A DNA stretch of 43,827 nucleotides from a virus. Made by a program: the position numbers and the translations under genes. Below are positions 1 through 6,866 of the stretch, piece after piece. Location: positions 1 through 43,827 of IMG/VR virus record IMGVR_UViG_3300009790_000022. One strand, given 5' to 3'. Numbering within the stretch: the first letter of the stretch is position 1; each line of letters opens with the position of its first letter. Below the pieces are notes generated by a model. That model had not been told where the DNA came from, searched no databases, and saw nothing but the letters and a program-made list of their open reading frames with translations.

Positions 1-122
1 AACATATCTTTTAGATGAGGAGTTAAAGTCTCTTCTAAAGCTTCTTTAGCGTTAGCAATAGCGGCTTCTCTTACAGATTTAGCTTCAGCAATAGCTTGCT
101 TGAATAAATCTTTGTTTGCCAT
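1..122 (-). CDS. Prohead scaffold/core protein (gp22-like), N-terminus only
   Basis: The first 40 codons of a gene that runs off the left edge. The visible protein starts MANKDLFKQAIAEAKSVREA and continues as a charged, alanine-rich helix. It sits two genes downstream of the prohead protease, where T4 has the scaffold gene 22 followed by the major capsid gene 23. Residues 11-13 are I-A-E followed by A, the T4-type prohead protease cleavage pattern and very like the end of the T4 internal-protein leader (F-I-A-E-A). It has its own strong-looking promoter and a 90-base structured leader, as expected for an abundant head protein. The scaffold call rests on position and composition; the capsid gene itself is not visible. 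Confidence 0.55.
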   Translation of the reverse strand, partial: MANKDLFKQAIAEAKSVREAAIANAKEALEETLTPHLKDM

Positions 123-144
123 TATTTAAAGTTTGTGAGATTTC

Positions 145-202
145 TACGATTATTTAGAATCGTAATAGAAAATATTTTTTTTTCATGCAGAAGTATCTGC
201 AT
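145..202 (-). other. Structured 5' leader with two hairpins
   Basis: Between the promoter at 212-243 and the start codon at 122 the transcript contains two perfect inverted repeats: ATGCAGA/TCTGCAT (185-191 with 196-202, loop of 4) and TACGATT/AATCGTA (145-151 with 158-164, loop of 6). Neither is followed by a T-run in the direction of transcription, so they are not obvious terminators. They may stabilise the mRNA or regulate translation of the downstream scaffold-like gene. The structures are seen in the sequence; the role is inferred. Confidence 0.5.
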
Positions 203-211
203 ATTCTTATA

Positions 212-243
212 TAAATATATAATAAACAAAAAAACCTGACAAA
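212..243 (-). promoter_or_regulatory. Host-type promoter for the scaffold-like gene
   Basis: On the minus strand TTTG (240-243) is separated by exactly 20 bases from TATATTTA (212-219). This matches the Bacteroidota primary-sigma pattern (-33 TTTG, -7 TAnnTTTG). The -33 box lies inside the loop and arm of the upstream gene's terminator, so terminator and promoter are interleaved. Confidence 0.6.
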
Positions 244-252
244 AAGTCAGGC
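227..252 (-). terminator. Rho-independent terminator
   Basis: On the minus strand the sequence reads CCTGAC, a TTTTT loop, GTCAGG and then seven T. It lies about 25 bases after the stop of the 278-925 gene. This is the cleanest intrinsic terminator in the window and closes the transcription unit coming from the portal/protease side. Confidence 0.85.
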
Positions 253-277
253 TTAAGTGTAGCGGTGTAAGATTCTT

Positions 278-925
278 TTATGAATCTAGTATATCTTTGA
301 TTTCGTTTTTGAATGTTTCTTCTTTAGTAAGCTTAGTAGTTTCTTCTACTCCTTCTTCGTAGCCTCTACCTTTCTCTCTAGCATGTTTCTTAACAGATGA
401 AAAATCTTTATTGAAAGATTTCCACATCTTACATATTTTATTATCTTTATTAGCCTCGCAATAATCGAATGCTGATAATCCTCCTTTTACAGCAGCAAAT
501 AATCCAGCACCATAAGTTGCTAAATATCCTAAGAGCTCTGGTTGGTCCATTACCATTTGAAGAATATCAGTACCTTCATTTACATCTTCTTCAGAAACTT
601 CTACTGTGTCTTCGTTTTTCTTTCTTTTACCATGAGAATGCTCTTCTAAACTTTTGATGTCTAGTTCGTTAACAGGTATGTTTTTCTTAACTCCACCTTC
701 TTTGAAGAATACATCGTAATGTGTTACTTCATGTTTTCCAGTTTCAGAGTTTTCAACTAAAGTATGTTCTCCTGCGATACATACTCCATATCCGTATGTT
801 TCATGCACTACATGTGCTGCACAGTCATGTGCAAAGCCTGGTCCGGCTTCTTCCATATTTTCTTCTTTTCCTTTTTTACCTTCCGCTATAAAGGATCTTA
901 AATCAAAGTTTGTATATTTACTCAT
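278..925 (-). CDS. Putative internal head protein with capsid-targeting leader
   Basis: A 215-aa charged protein starting MSKYTNFDLRSFIAEGKKGK. Residues 13-15 are I-A-E followed by G, closely matching the leader of T4 internal proteins (ending F-I-A-E-A), which target the prohead core and are cut by gp21. The body has a His/Cys-containing segment (about 33-50), a Glu-rich middle, one short hydrophobic stretch (about 131-148) and a basic C-terminus. It lies between another leader-bearing protein and the scaffold-like gene and has its own late-type promoter box at 947-954. It ends in TAA just before a strong terminator. Packaging in the head is inferred from the leader and position; no enzymatic fold is recognised. 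Confidence 0.6.
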   Translation of the reverse strand: MSKYTNFDLRSFIAEGKKGKEENMEEAGPGFAHDCAAHVVHETYGYGVCIAGEHTLVENSETGKHEVTHYDVFFKEGGVKKNIPVNELDIKSLEEHSHGKRKKNEDTVEVSEEDVNEGTDILQMVMDQPELLGYLATYGAGLFAAVKGGLSAFDYCEANKDNKICKMWKSFNKDFSSVKKHAREKGRGYEEGVEETTKLTKEETFKNEIKDILDS

Positions 926-946
926 GATAATCTTTTTATGTTTATA

Positions 947-954
947 TATAAATA
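947..954 (-). promoter_or_regulatory. Late-promoter-like box TATTTATA
   Basis: The minus strand reads CATATTTATATATAAACAT, ending near the ATG at 925. A nearly identical stretch stands before the 26089 gene. There is no TTTG box at the -33 distance, as expected for a T4-type late promoter that uses only a -10 element. Confidence 0.5.
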
Positions 955-967
955 TGTTAGTTTTTAA

Positions 968-1585
968 TTAAACACCTACTAGTTTAGGTCCTATAGATTT
1001 AACTGCTGCTGCTAGTTCAACTCCTTTAATCCCTCCGAGACCGCTTTCTATAGCACCGATAATAGGACTTCCTGAACTGAAAGCACTAACGGCTCCTCCT
1101 ATAGCACTAGCTCCTGCTATTGCAATGGCTACGTTAAGAAGTACTTCAGCAGTTAGTTTTAATTTTTTTATATCGACTTTACCAGATTGTTTGTCTTTCC
1201 ATACAGTCTTAGCTACTCCAAACAGCTTTACAACTTTCATTACTATCTTAATATACTTCTTATGAAGAGTGTGGCCATTTTTTTCTATCCAGTTTGAAAC
1301 AGTATTTTCTCCTTCCTCACTTTTCCCACCACCTTTAAAAAGTTTTCTAAATATTTTCACAATAAACTTTACCACTTCAGCTAAATATTCCATTAACTTA
1401 GGTGCTGCTAGAACTGCTCCTACTATAATAGAAACAACAGCTTCATTGACTAATGGTTTTTCTGATTCATGAACTGCATTGATGTCTTCTTTAGTAACTC
1501 CCTCTAGTATAAGGTTAAGCTTTTTTTCTTCCTTAACTTCAGTTATTACTTCTTTAACAAGTTCTTTTAGTTGAGATTTTTTCAT
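968..1585 (-). CDS. Putative internal head protein, hydrophobic, with capsid-targeting leader
   Basis: A 205-aa protein starting MKKSQLKELVKEVITEV, an amphipathic helix ending in I-T-E. A second possible cleavage site, L-I-L-E before G, follows at residues 25-28, and V-N-E-A near residue 48. The rest is unusually hydrophobic: segments around 50-63, 68-80 and a long Ala/Gly-rich stretch from about 149 to the end, with a basic linker (FRKLFKGGGK) between. This could be a protein that inserts in or perturbs a membrane after ejection, but that is speculation. It overlaps the stop of the protease gene by one base (TAATG), so the two are translationally coupled. No known family recognised. Confidence 0.55.
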   Translation of the reverse strand: MKKSQLKELVKEVITEVKEEKKLNLILEGVTKEDINAVHESEKPLVNEAVVSIIVGAVLAAPKLMEYLAEVVKFIVKIFRKLFKGGGKSEEGENTVSNWIEKNGHTLHKKYIKIVMKVVKLFGVAKTVWKDKQSGKVDIKKLKLTAEVLLNVAIAIAGASAIGGAVSAFSSGSPIIGAIESGLGGIKGVELAAAVKSIGPKLVGV

Positions 1586-2163
1586 TATGCTCTCAGTATA
1601 TCGTTTATGATAGAATCAAGTCCATGGTATTTAGATACTTTTACTTTACCTTCCTGTAGAGCTACAGGGTTCATAAAAGCTCCATGTGTAGATGGATTAG
1701 ATACAAAATCCCAACAAACTAGTTCAAAATCGTCTTGTACCTCTAAATGGCCTTCATTTGTTTGAGAAACTGAACCGGTACCTCTTGATGATATACCAAT
1801 AGTGTGTCCTGCTTTGATGATTTCTTTTACGATATTACCAGCCGGTGTATTAAGTAGTTCTACTTTACCCATTAGGTCATCTCCTTCCCACCAAAGGTCT
1901 TTTACTACATGAGATGCATTTTTAAGTTCTACTACAGGTTTATCTGGGTGATCTAGTTCTCCAAAAGCATTACCGTTTTTGACGAACTCTTCCATATATT
2001 TTTTAGTTTCTCTTTCCAGAATAGGTTTTGCATATACTCTACCATTTTGATTTTCGGCAGTAGCTCTTTGCATTATTCCCTCAACCTCGAATACTCCAGG
2101 TCTAGTTTTTGACTCTCTGAGGGTAGATTTAAATGGCGTAACGTTTACTAATAATTCAGCCAT
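1585..2163 (-). CDS. 21: Prohead core protease (T4 gp21-like)
   Basis: A 192-aa serine protease of the phage prohead/herpesvirus assemblin type that matures the head by digesting the scaffold and trimming core and capsid proteins after I-x-E or L-x-E. Visible family landmarks are G-E-L-D-H-P with the catalytic His at residue 72, and G-I-S-S-R-G-T-G-S-V with the catalytic Ser at 125 or 126, followed by the W-D-F-V-S-N-P segment (about 151-157). Length is close to T4 gp21 (about 212 aa). The position after portal and core genes and before scaffold follows the T4 order 20-67-68-21-22. It is the natural partner of the many leader peptides described in this window. Start codon ATG follows the preceding stop by three bases. 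Confidence 0.9.
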   Translation of the reverse strand: MAELLVNVTPFKSTLRESKTRPGVFEVEGIMQRATAENQNGRVYAKPILERETKKYMEEFVKNGNAFGELDHPDKPVVELKNASHVVKDLWWEGDDLMGKVELLNTPAGNIVKEIIKAGHTIGISSRGTGSVSQTNEGHLEVQDDFELVCWDFVSNPSTHGAFMNPVALQEGKVKVSKYHGLDSIINDILRA

Positions 2164-2166
2164 ATC

Positions 2167-3438
2167 TTAAAAGTTTGGTGTAAATACTGTTGCTTTAGGA
2201 TCTTCAGGAGTTTCATCTATTTCTCCAGCTGCTCTTGCTTGTGCTACCATAGCAGGATCTAGTTGTTTTGCTTTAGGTAGTGAGAGATCTTTAGTAAATC
2301 CTTTTTTAGTTACAGGACGTAAATCTTGCATAAATGCAGATTCAATAGATGGTCCAATAAATGGTCCTATCTTTAATCCTTCTTCGTTTTCGATACTATC
2401 CATATCGTCGTAAACTTTTTGAATCTTATCTCTTACTTTACCGTAAAAAGATTCTACTTCAGTTACAATATTTTCTAGAGAGTTAATAACGCCTTGTGCT
2501 CCTGCATAACCTCCAAAATCGTCCATTTTTTGTGATAGTCTGCTAGTAGCTGCTTCGTTAATAACGTCTTCGTTTAATGTCTTCTTTATAATAGATTTAA
2601 TAGCTTCTTTTAACTGCTTTTCTTTTTCTGCTTGTTTTTCTTTAGCTATATCGTAAGTAGATTTTTTACCAGCTCGTCTGTCTTGATCGTGAGCTTGTTG
2701 CATTCTTTTCATTGCATAACTCTCATCCTTACCCATTGCTTTTTTAATAGCTTTGTCTTTAGCAGCCATATAATCATCAGAATCTATATCTCCATCCCCG
2801 TCGTGATCTTTACCTTTCTTTTCCTCCATATCATCAGTCATATAACCACCTTCTTTGTATGCGGCCATAAATGATTTTACAAAGTTATCTTGATCTTGTC
2901 CTGCATCATGGTGATTCATAGCTAACTCTCTAGCCATTTCTTCTGCATCTTCTAATCCATAGTTACCTAATATATCTTCATTATCTATAAAAGCTATATA
3001 TCCGTCTTTAGAAGACATGTCAATATCTTTTCCTTTCTCTTCTTCCATAGATTCATAATCGTCAGGACCAACTCCAGGAACCATCTTATCTAAATCAACT
3101 GGGTCAGTTTCTATTCCTCTTGTATAATATTGATAGTTGGCAGCAATATATGCTTCAAACTCGGTTTGAATATCAGCTCCATCTAGAAGATCTTGACCAT
3201 GCATTTTGATGAAATCTTTGATAATACTAGCAGTAACGTCTGGGTAGTCAGTTCTTAAAGCTCCTACTACCTTACCTAATAATGCTTTTTTAGCATCTTC
3301 TGACATAGGTGGGTTTGGATCAACTTCTTCTTTTAACGTAGCTTTTTTCATATCGTTAAAAGTATCTTTATCAGCAGCTCCTCTCTTGACTTCTTTCTCT
3401 TTGTCTTGTTTATTTACTTTATTAGATTCTCCAGCCAT
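2167..3438 (-). CDS. Prohead core/scaffold-like acidic protein with EF-hand-like loop
   Basis: 423 aa counted from the ATG at 3438; the frame is open for another 50 codons upstream to a TAA at 3589-3591 (see that entry). Highly charged and helical. Residues 211-222 read D-H-D-G-D-G-D-I-D-S-D-D, an excellent EF-hand/dockerin-type calcium loop, followed by a helix. L-N-E-D (288-291) and I-N-E-A (293-296) are good prohead-protease sites and would separate the acidic N-terminal part from a C-terminal third. It lies immediately upstream of the protease with a 3-base gap, where T4 has core genes 67 and 68. Core or internal head protein is inferred; calcium binding is a motif prediction. Confidence 0.65.
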   Translation of the reverse strand: MAGESNKVNKQDKEKEVKRGAADKDTFNDMKKATLKEEVDPNPPMSEDAKKALLGKVVGALRTDYPDVTASIIKDFIKMHGQDLLDGADIQTEFEAYIAANYQYYTRGIETDPVDLDKMVPGVGPDDYESMEEEKGKDIDMSSKDGYIAFIDNEDILGNYGLEDAEEMARELAMNHHDAGQDQDNFVKSFMAAYKEGGYMTDDMEEKKGKDHDGDGDIDSDDYMAAKDKAIKKAMGKDESYAMKRMQQAHDQDRRAGKKSTYDIAKEKQAEKEKQLKEAIKSIIKKTLNEDVINEAATSRLSQKMDDFGGYAGAQGVINSLENIVTEVESFYGKVRDKIQKVYDDMDSIENEEGLKIGPFIGPSIESAFMQDLRPVTKKGFTKDLSLPKAKQLDPAMVAQARAAGEIDETPEDPKATVFTPNF

Positions 3439-3588
3439 TAGATTAATATAATGATTAGAATCTTTTTCAAGATTATCTTTAGCTTTTTTGGTTGCTTTAT
3501 CTAAATCATCTTTTTTGATAACATCAGAAGCAGGATCAAGTCCTAAAACTCCAAGTTCTATTCTTACTGCTCTATCTAAAGCATCTAA
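3439..3588 (-). other. In-frame coding extension between a TAA and the next ATG
   Basis: Fifty sense codons with no stop directly join the TAA ending the 3589-3819 gene to the ATG at 3438, all in one frame. The translation, beginning LDALDRAVRIELGVLG and ending DNLEKDSNHYINL, is lysine/aspartate-rich helix like the genes on both sides. There is no ATG, GTG or TTG in frame within it. From memory of related marine T4-like phages, the upstream and downstream pieces belong to one continuous protein; this needs a database check. Either the TAA is read through, or this is a recent nonsense mutation or sequencing error. Confidence 0.7.
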
Positions 3589-3819
3589 TTAATAAGTTAA
3601 AGCTGGTCTATCGTCGTATACTTTTACACCTGAGAAGGCAGGTTTAGCAATCTCGAAGATCATTTGCTTGTTTTTTAGGATTTGAACTGTATCGTCGAAT
3701 CCATTATATTGAGAGACGTACATAGGAAACTTCTGTCTCATCTGACGTACAAACTCTTTTTTAGCCATTTTGCCTTCTAAAACGGCGTTATATTTTTCTG
3801 TTGCGGTTACTTGTCTCAT
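3589..3819 (-). CDS. N-terminal part of a head core protein, ended by an in-frame TAA
   Basis: A 76-aa ORF, MRQVTATEKYNAVLEGKMAK onward, ending P-A-L-T-Y before TAA. It includes a basic helix (about 18-31) and a segment Q-Y-N-G-F-D-D-T-V-Q-I-L-K-N. V-L-E followed by G at residues 13-16 resembles a protease site but lacks the I or L at the first position. It follows the 77-aa gene by three bases. In T4 order this slot is gene 68 (core). Reading frame and composition continue unbroken past the stop into the acidic core protein, so this is best regarded as the first part of a 550-codon gene containing one TAA. Confidence 0.65.
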   Translation of the reverse strand: MRQVTATEKYNAVLEGKMAKKEFVRQMRQKFPMYVSQYNGFDDTVQILKNKQMIFEIAKPAFSGVKVYDDRPALTY

Positions 3820-3822
3820 ATC

Positions 3823-4056
3823 TTATAAGTAGTCAAATCCTTTAGTATGTGATGGCCGTTTTGGGCGTTCTTGCTTCTTCCATCCTAGTTTATTCAATGT
3901 CTTTTTTGCTCTTTTTCCCTTACCAAATGCAAAGGGGGTAGCATATTGAGCACCTGCTCCTGGGGTAAATGATGCTCCTCCTACGTTAGTAGTATTAGCT
4001 TCATCTAACTCTTTCATTACTTCTCTAACTAATGAGACTAGCTCTGATTTTTTCAT
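3823..4056 (-). CDS. Small core protein with capsid-targeting leader (gp67 position)
   Basis: 77 aa, starting MKKSELVSLVREVMKELDEA, an amphipathic helix ending L-D-E before A, a good prohead-protease site. The remainder is Gly/Thr-rich, then strongly basic (KGKRAKKTLNKLGWKKQERP), suggesting contact with DNA or with an acidic scaffold. It overlaps the stop of the 4056-4910 gene by one base (TAATG). In T4 the corresponding position downstream of the portal is gene 67, an 80-aa prohead core protein also cut by gp21. Similarity of size, position and cleavage signal supports an analogous role; sequence homology is not claimed. Confidence 0.6.
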   Translation of the reverse strand: MKKSELVSLVREVMKELDEANTTNVGGASFTPGAGAQYATPFAFGKGKRAKKTLNKLGWKKQERPKRPSHTKGFDYL

Positions 4057-4910
4057 TACAGAGATTTTAACTCATTAACTAAATCGTAATATTGCATTAA
4101 GTTAACTAAATGACTGTCTTTAATCTTATCCTTATTTGATAAAGGTTTAATAGATTTTGCAACTTCATCTAGTTTTATTTTTACTACCTCGTCTTTAACT
4201 CTTGAAGATAAGTTTCTAACAGCAGAAGCTATTTTGTTCATTTCTTCATTAACTAAATTTCGTAAACGTGTTTGTGAGTTAACTGAAGTAATAAACTCTT
4301 TTAAAATATTTTTTTGTTCAGGGAGTAAGTTTTTATATTTTTTATTGAACTTTTCTAATAGTATCTTAAATGTTAAAAGTTTAAGATCTTTATCATATTT
4401 AGAATATTCTTCAATAAGAGTGTCTTTTACTTTCTCCTCGTTTTGTTGAGCAGAGGTTAAGTGCTCTAATATTGTTGTTTTATTATCTATCAATGATTGA
4501 GGATTAACAAGATTATCATTATTTTGAGCCTCTAATAGACAATATAAAGCAGCTAGAGGTTTATAATCTCTAACTTGCATACCAAAAAACTCGTCAATCT
4601 TATAGTGTTTTTTTATTTCAGATATAAGACTATATTTTTGACTCTTGAGAGATTTTTGATCTAGTTTTCTTGATACTTCTGTAATAGTTGAAACTATAGC
4701 TTCAGCTTTAGATTGATTTACGTTTCTATTCTTAGTGATAAACTCATATAATTTATACTCTTTAGAAAGAGAACTTGAGTTACCATAAAACTTTTGTAGT
4801 ATAGAAACAGCGGCTGAATCGCTATTGTTTAGGGTGTCTGCAGTGATTTGCTTTACAAGCAGTTCAAAGATAAGCCCGGTATTACGGAATTTTGAATGTT
4901 TTATCTTCAT
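4056..4910 (-). CDS. Conserved-type phage protein of unknown function next to portal
   Basis: 284 aa, MKIKHSKFRNTGLIFELLVK onward. Mostly alpha-helical and Lys/Asn/Leu-rich, with no signal peptide, membrane segment or recognisable catalytic motif. It lies between the portal and small core genes and has its own late-promoter-like box at 4928-4935. A structural or assembly role in the head is implied only by position. Start codon ATG is 17 bases downstream of the box. Not recognised as any T4 gene product. Confidence 0.65.
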   Translation of the reverse strand: MKIKHSKFRNTGLIFELLVKQITADTLNNSDSAAVSILQKFYGNSSSLSKEYKLYEFITKNRNVNQSKAEAIVSTITEVSRKLDQKSLKSQKYSLISEIKKHYKIDEFFGMQVRDYKPLAALYCLLEAQNNDNLVNPQSLIDNKTTILEHLTSAQQNEEKVKDTLIEEYSKYDKDLKLLTFKILLEKFNKKYKNLLPEQKNILKEFITSVNSQTRLRNLVNEEMNKIASAVRNLSSRVKDEVVKIKLDEVAKSIKPLSNKDKIKDSHLVNLMQYYDLVNELKSL

Positions 4911-4927
4911 TATACACGTTTACTATA

Positions 4928-4935
4928 TATAAATA
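4928..4935 (-). promoter_or_regulatory. Late-promoter-like box TATTTATA
   Basis: The minus strand reads CATATTTATATATAG, 17 bases before the ATG at 4910, in the 29-base gap after the portal gene. Confidence 0.5.
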
Positions 4936-4939
4936 TGTA

Positions 4940-6838
4940 TTATTTACCTAAATCTTTAATGTTGTCTTCTTTGAGAAGATCAGGTTCAGACTTAGTCTCT
5001 TCTTTAAATACAATATTCTTTAATGCTTCTTTATTTTTATGGTAAACAGCTTGAGTAGAAAGGTTTTCCATTACGTTTTCATTATCCGATGGAAACCCTC
5101 CATGCATGCCATCTACTCCTAAAGGATCACGTCCTCCTAGTGGGTTTTGGTTAGTACCGTAAACAGAAGCTTTTTCTCTTGGTCTTCCACCTTCTGGTCC
5201 TGGTTCTCCCCATTTAGGTTCCATTTCTGAGTAACCTTGTGGTAGCTCTCCAGGAGCGCCACCTTTTGGTGTTGAAGTAGCTCGTCTACCGTACATTGAA
5301 GCTAAATCGTGAGGAGTACCGTAAGTAGTTCCAGACTTAGCAGGATCGTTACCTTCGTTTTCAATCTGTGCTATTCTAAATGCTGTCTTACTATCCTCTC
5401 TTACAAGATCTCTTTCCATCATATATTGATCTTCAGACATATCAAATATCTTTTCATAAATGTAATCTGATGAGAACATTTTAGAATCTTTCATTTGAGC
5501 TGCTAGATCAACTTTTTCTTTAAGTAATGCAACCTTCTCTTGTTCGAAAACTATTGAAGGAGTTGTTAACTTTATCTCAAAGTTAGTTAGACTTTCTCCT
5601 GTAAATCCTTGCGTGTATAAATGTACCAGAGCTATTTTAGTTAACTCTGATTCCATTATTTTTTGTATTCTTTCTACTGTTCTTGCAAATCTAATATCTT
5701 CTGCAGCTAAAGTAGCTTTACCTTGTAAATCACCTTCATAGCCGAAGTATGCCTTAGGTATCTTTAATGCAGCAAATAACTTAGACTGTAGGTATTCTAC
5801 ATCTTTTGTACCATCGTATTCTAAACCTTTAGTAGTTTCTATTCTTGTAGAAGTATCTCCTCCTCTTACAGGAAGGTAGAAATCTTCCATCATATTTTGA
5901 AGATTAAATCTCAAGTTATATTGACCATCTTCTCCTACATAAGGAGTCTTTTTCATCTGATTAATGGTCTTCTGCATAAACTGCTCTACTTCGTTAGGAG
6001 GAATAGCTCCTACATTTATATAGAACATTCTCTTTTCTGGTGCTCTCATTATACGATGTATTAACATCGCATCTTCCATTAATGTAACTTGCTTGTATAT
6101 TTTTCTACCTGGTTCTAAATAAGAACGTCCATAAGGTAAGTAGTTAGTATCAGATATTAATCTAAAGTGAGCTATTTCGTAGTTATCAAACTCTACTACT
6201 CTTTGTTCTCCTTTTCGTTTTGGTAGGTAGTTAGGATGTTGAGAAGAAGCTATACCGTCAGGATCAAGTTGAAATATTACTTTAGAAGGACTTGCAGGAT
6301 CTTCTCCTTCTCTTCTAACCATATGATAAACTGTATAAGGAAGTACATTATATACTCCAAACTTTTCTGCTACTTCTAACTTAAGAAAAAAGTCTCCATA
6401 CTTACACATGTTACGAGTCCAAGACCAAAGGTTAAACTCTATATTAAGTACATCGTAGAATAAGTTATAAAGAACTCTTTGAATATTTTCATCTGATGAT
6501 TTAACTGATAATATTTCGTTTTGATCATTTTTAACTGTTGCTTCATCAGCTATAATATCTAATGCAGAAGCTATTATTGGATCTGAATCCATTGCTTCAT
6601 AATCAGAATAAAGTTGAACCCTTAATGTCTGATAGTTCAGATTAGGATTAAATATGTTTTTATTATTATAAAGGTAGAGTCTAGTGAACCTGTCTACTAA
6701 AGAGTTTGTTTCATATCTTCCTGTAGTCTGTATTTGATTAACATCAGCTACTTTCAGTTCATCTCCTCCTACGTTTCTTATTACTATATCACTAGCAAAA
6801 AGTCTTCGTAATCTACCAAAAAGTGAAGTATCCGCCAT
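4940..6838 (-). CDS. 20: Portal vertex protein (T4 gp20-like)
   Basis: 632-aa portal subunit that forms the dodecameric ring at the head vertex through which DNA is packaged and the tail is joined. The central region has the usual layout of T4-type portals: an N-terminal part with V-D-R-F-T-R-L-Y and Y-E-A-M-D-S-D-P-I-I-A-S-A-L-D-I-I-A-D-E, a long helical middle with L-L-E-P-G-R-K-like and Y-V-G-E-D-G segments, and a W/Gly/Pro-rich C-terminal tail from about residue 500. Longer than T4 gp20 (524 aa) mainly because of that tail. It lies directly downstream of the terminase, in T4 order, with a late-type promoter box at 6856-6863. Confidence 0.9.
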   Translation of the reverse strand: MADTSLFGRLRRLFASDIVIRNVGGDELKVADVNQIQTTGRYETNSLVDRFTRLYLYNNKNIFNPNLNYQTLRVQLYSDYEAMDSDPIIASALDIIADEATVKNDQNEILSVKSSDENIQRVLYNLFYDVLNIEFNLWSWTRNMCKYGDFFLKLEVAEKFGVYNVLPYTVYHMVRREGEDPASPSKVIFQLDPDGIASSQHPNYLPKRKGEQRVVEFDNYEIAHFRLISDTNYLPYGRSYLEPGRKIYKQVTLMEDAMLIHRIMRAPEKRMFYINVGAIPPNEVEQFMQKTINQMKKTPYVGEDGQYNLRFNLQNMMEDFYLPVRGGDTSTRIETTKGLEYDGTKDVEYLQSKLFAALKIPKAYFGYEGDLQGKATLAAEDIRFARTVERIQKIMESELTKIALVHLYTQGFTGESLTNFEIKLTTPSIVFEQEKVALLKEKVDLAAQMKDSKMFSSDYIYEKIFDMSEDQYMMERDLVREDSKTAFRIAQIENEGNDPAKSGTTYGTPHDLASMYGRRATSTPKGGAPGELPQGYSEMEPKWGEPGPEGGRPREKASVYGTNQNPLGGRDPLGVDGMHGGFPSDNENVMENLSTQAVYHKNKEALKNIVFKEETKSEPDLLKEDNIKDLGK

Positions 6839-6855
6839 TACGGTATATATTTATT

Positions 6856-6863
6856 TATAAATA
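6856..6863 (-). promoter_or_regulatory. Late-promoter-like box TATTTATA
   Basis: The minus strand reads CTATTTATAAATAAATATA, 17 bases before the portal ATG. It also contains TATAAATA, the exact T4 late -10 sequence, in the coding direction, so either register could serve. Confidence 0.55.
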
Positions 6864-6866
6864 GAT

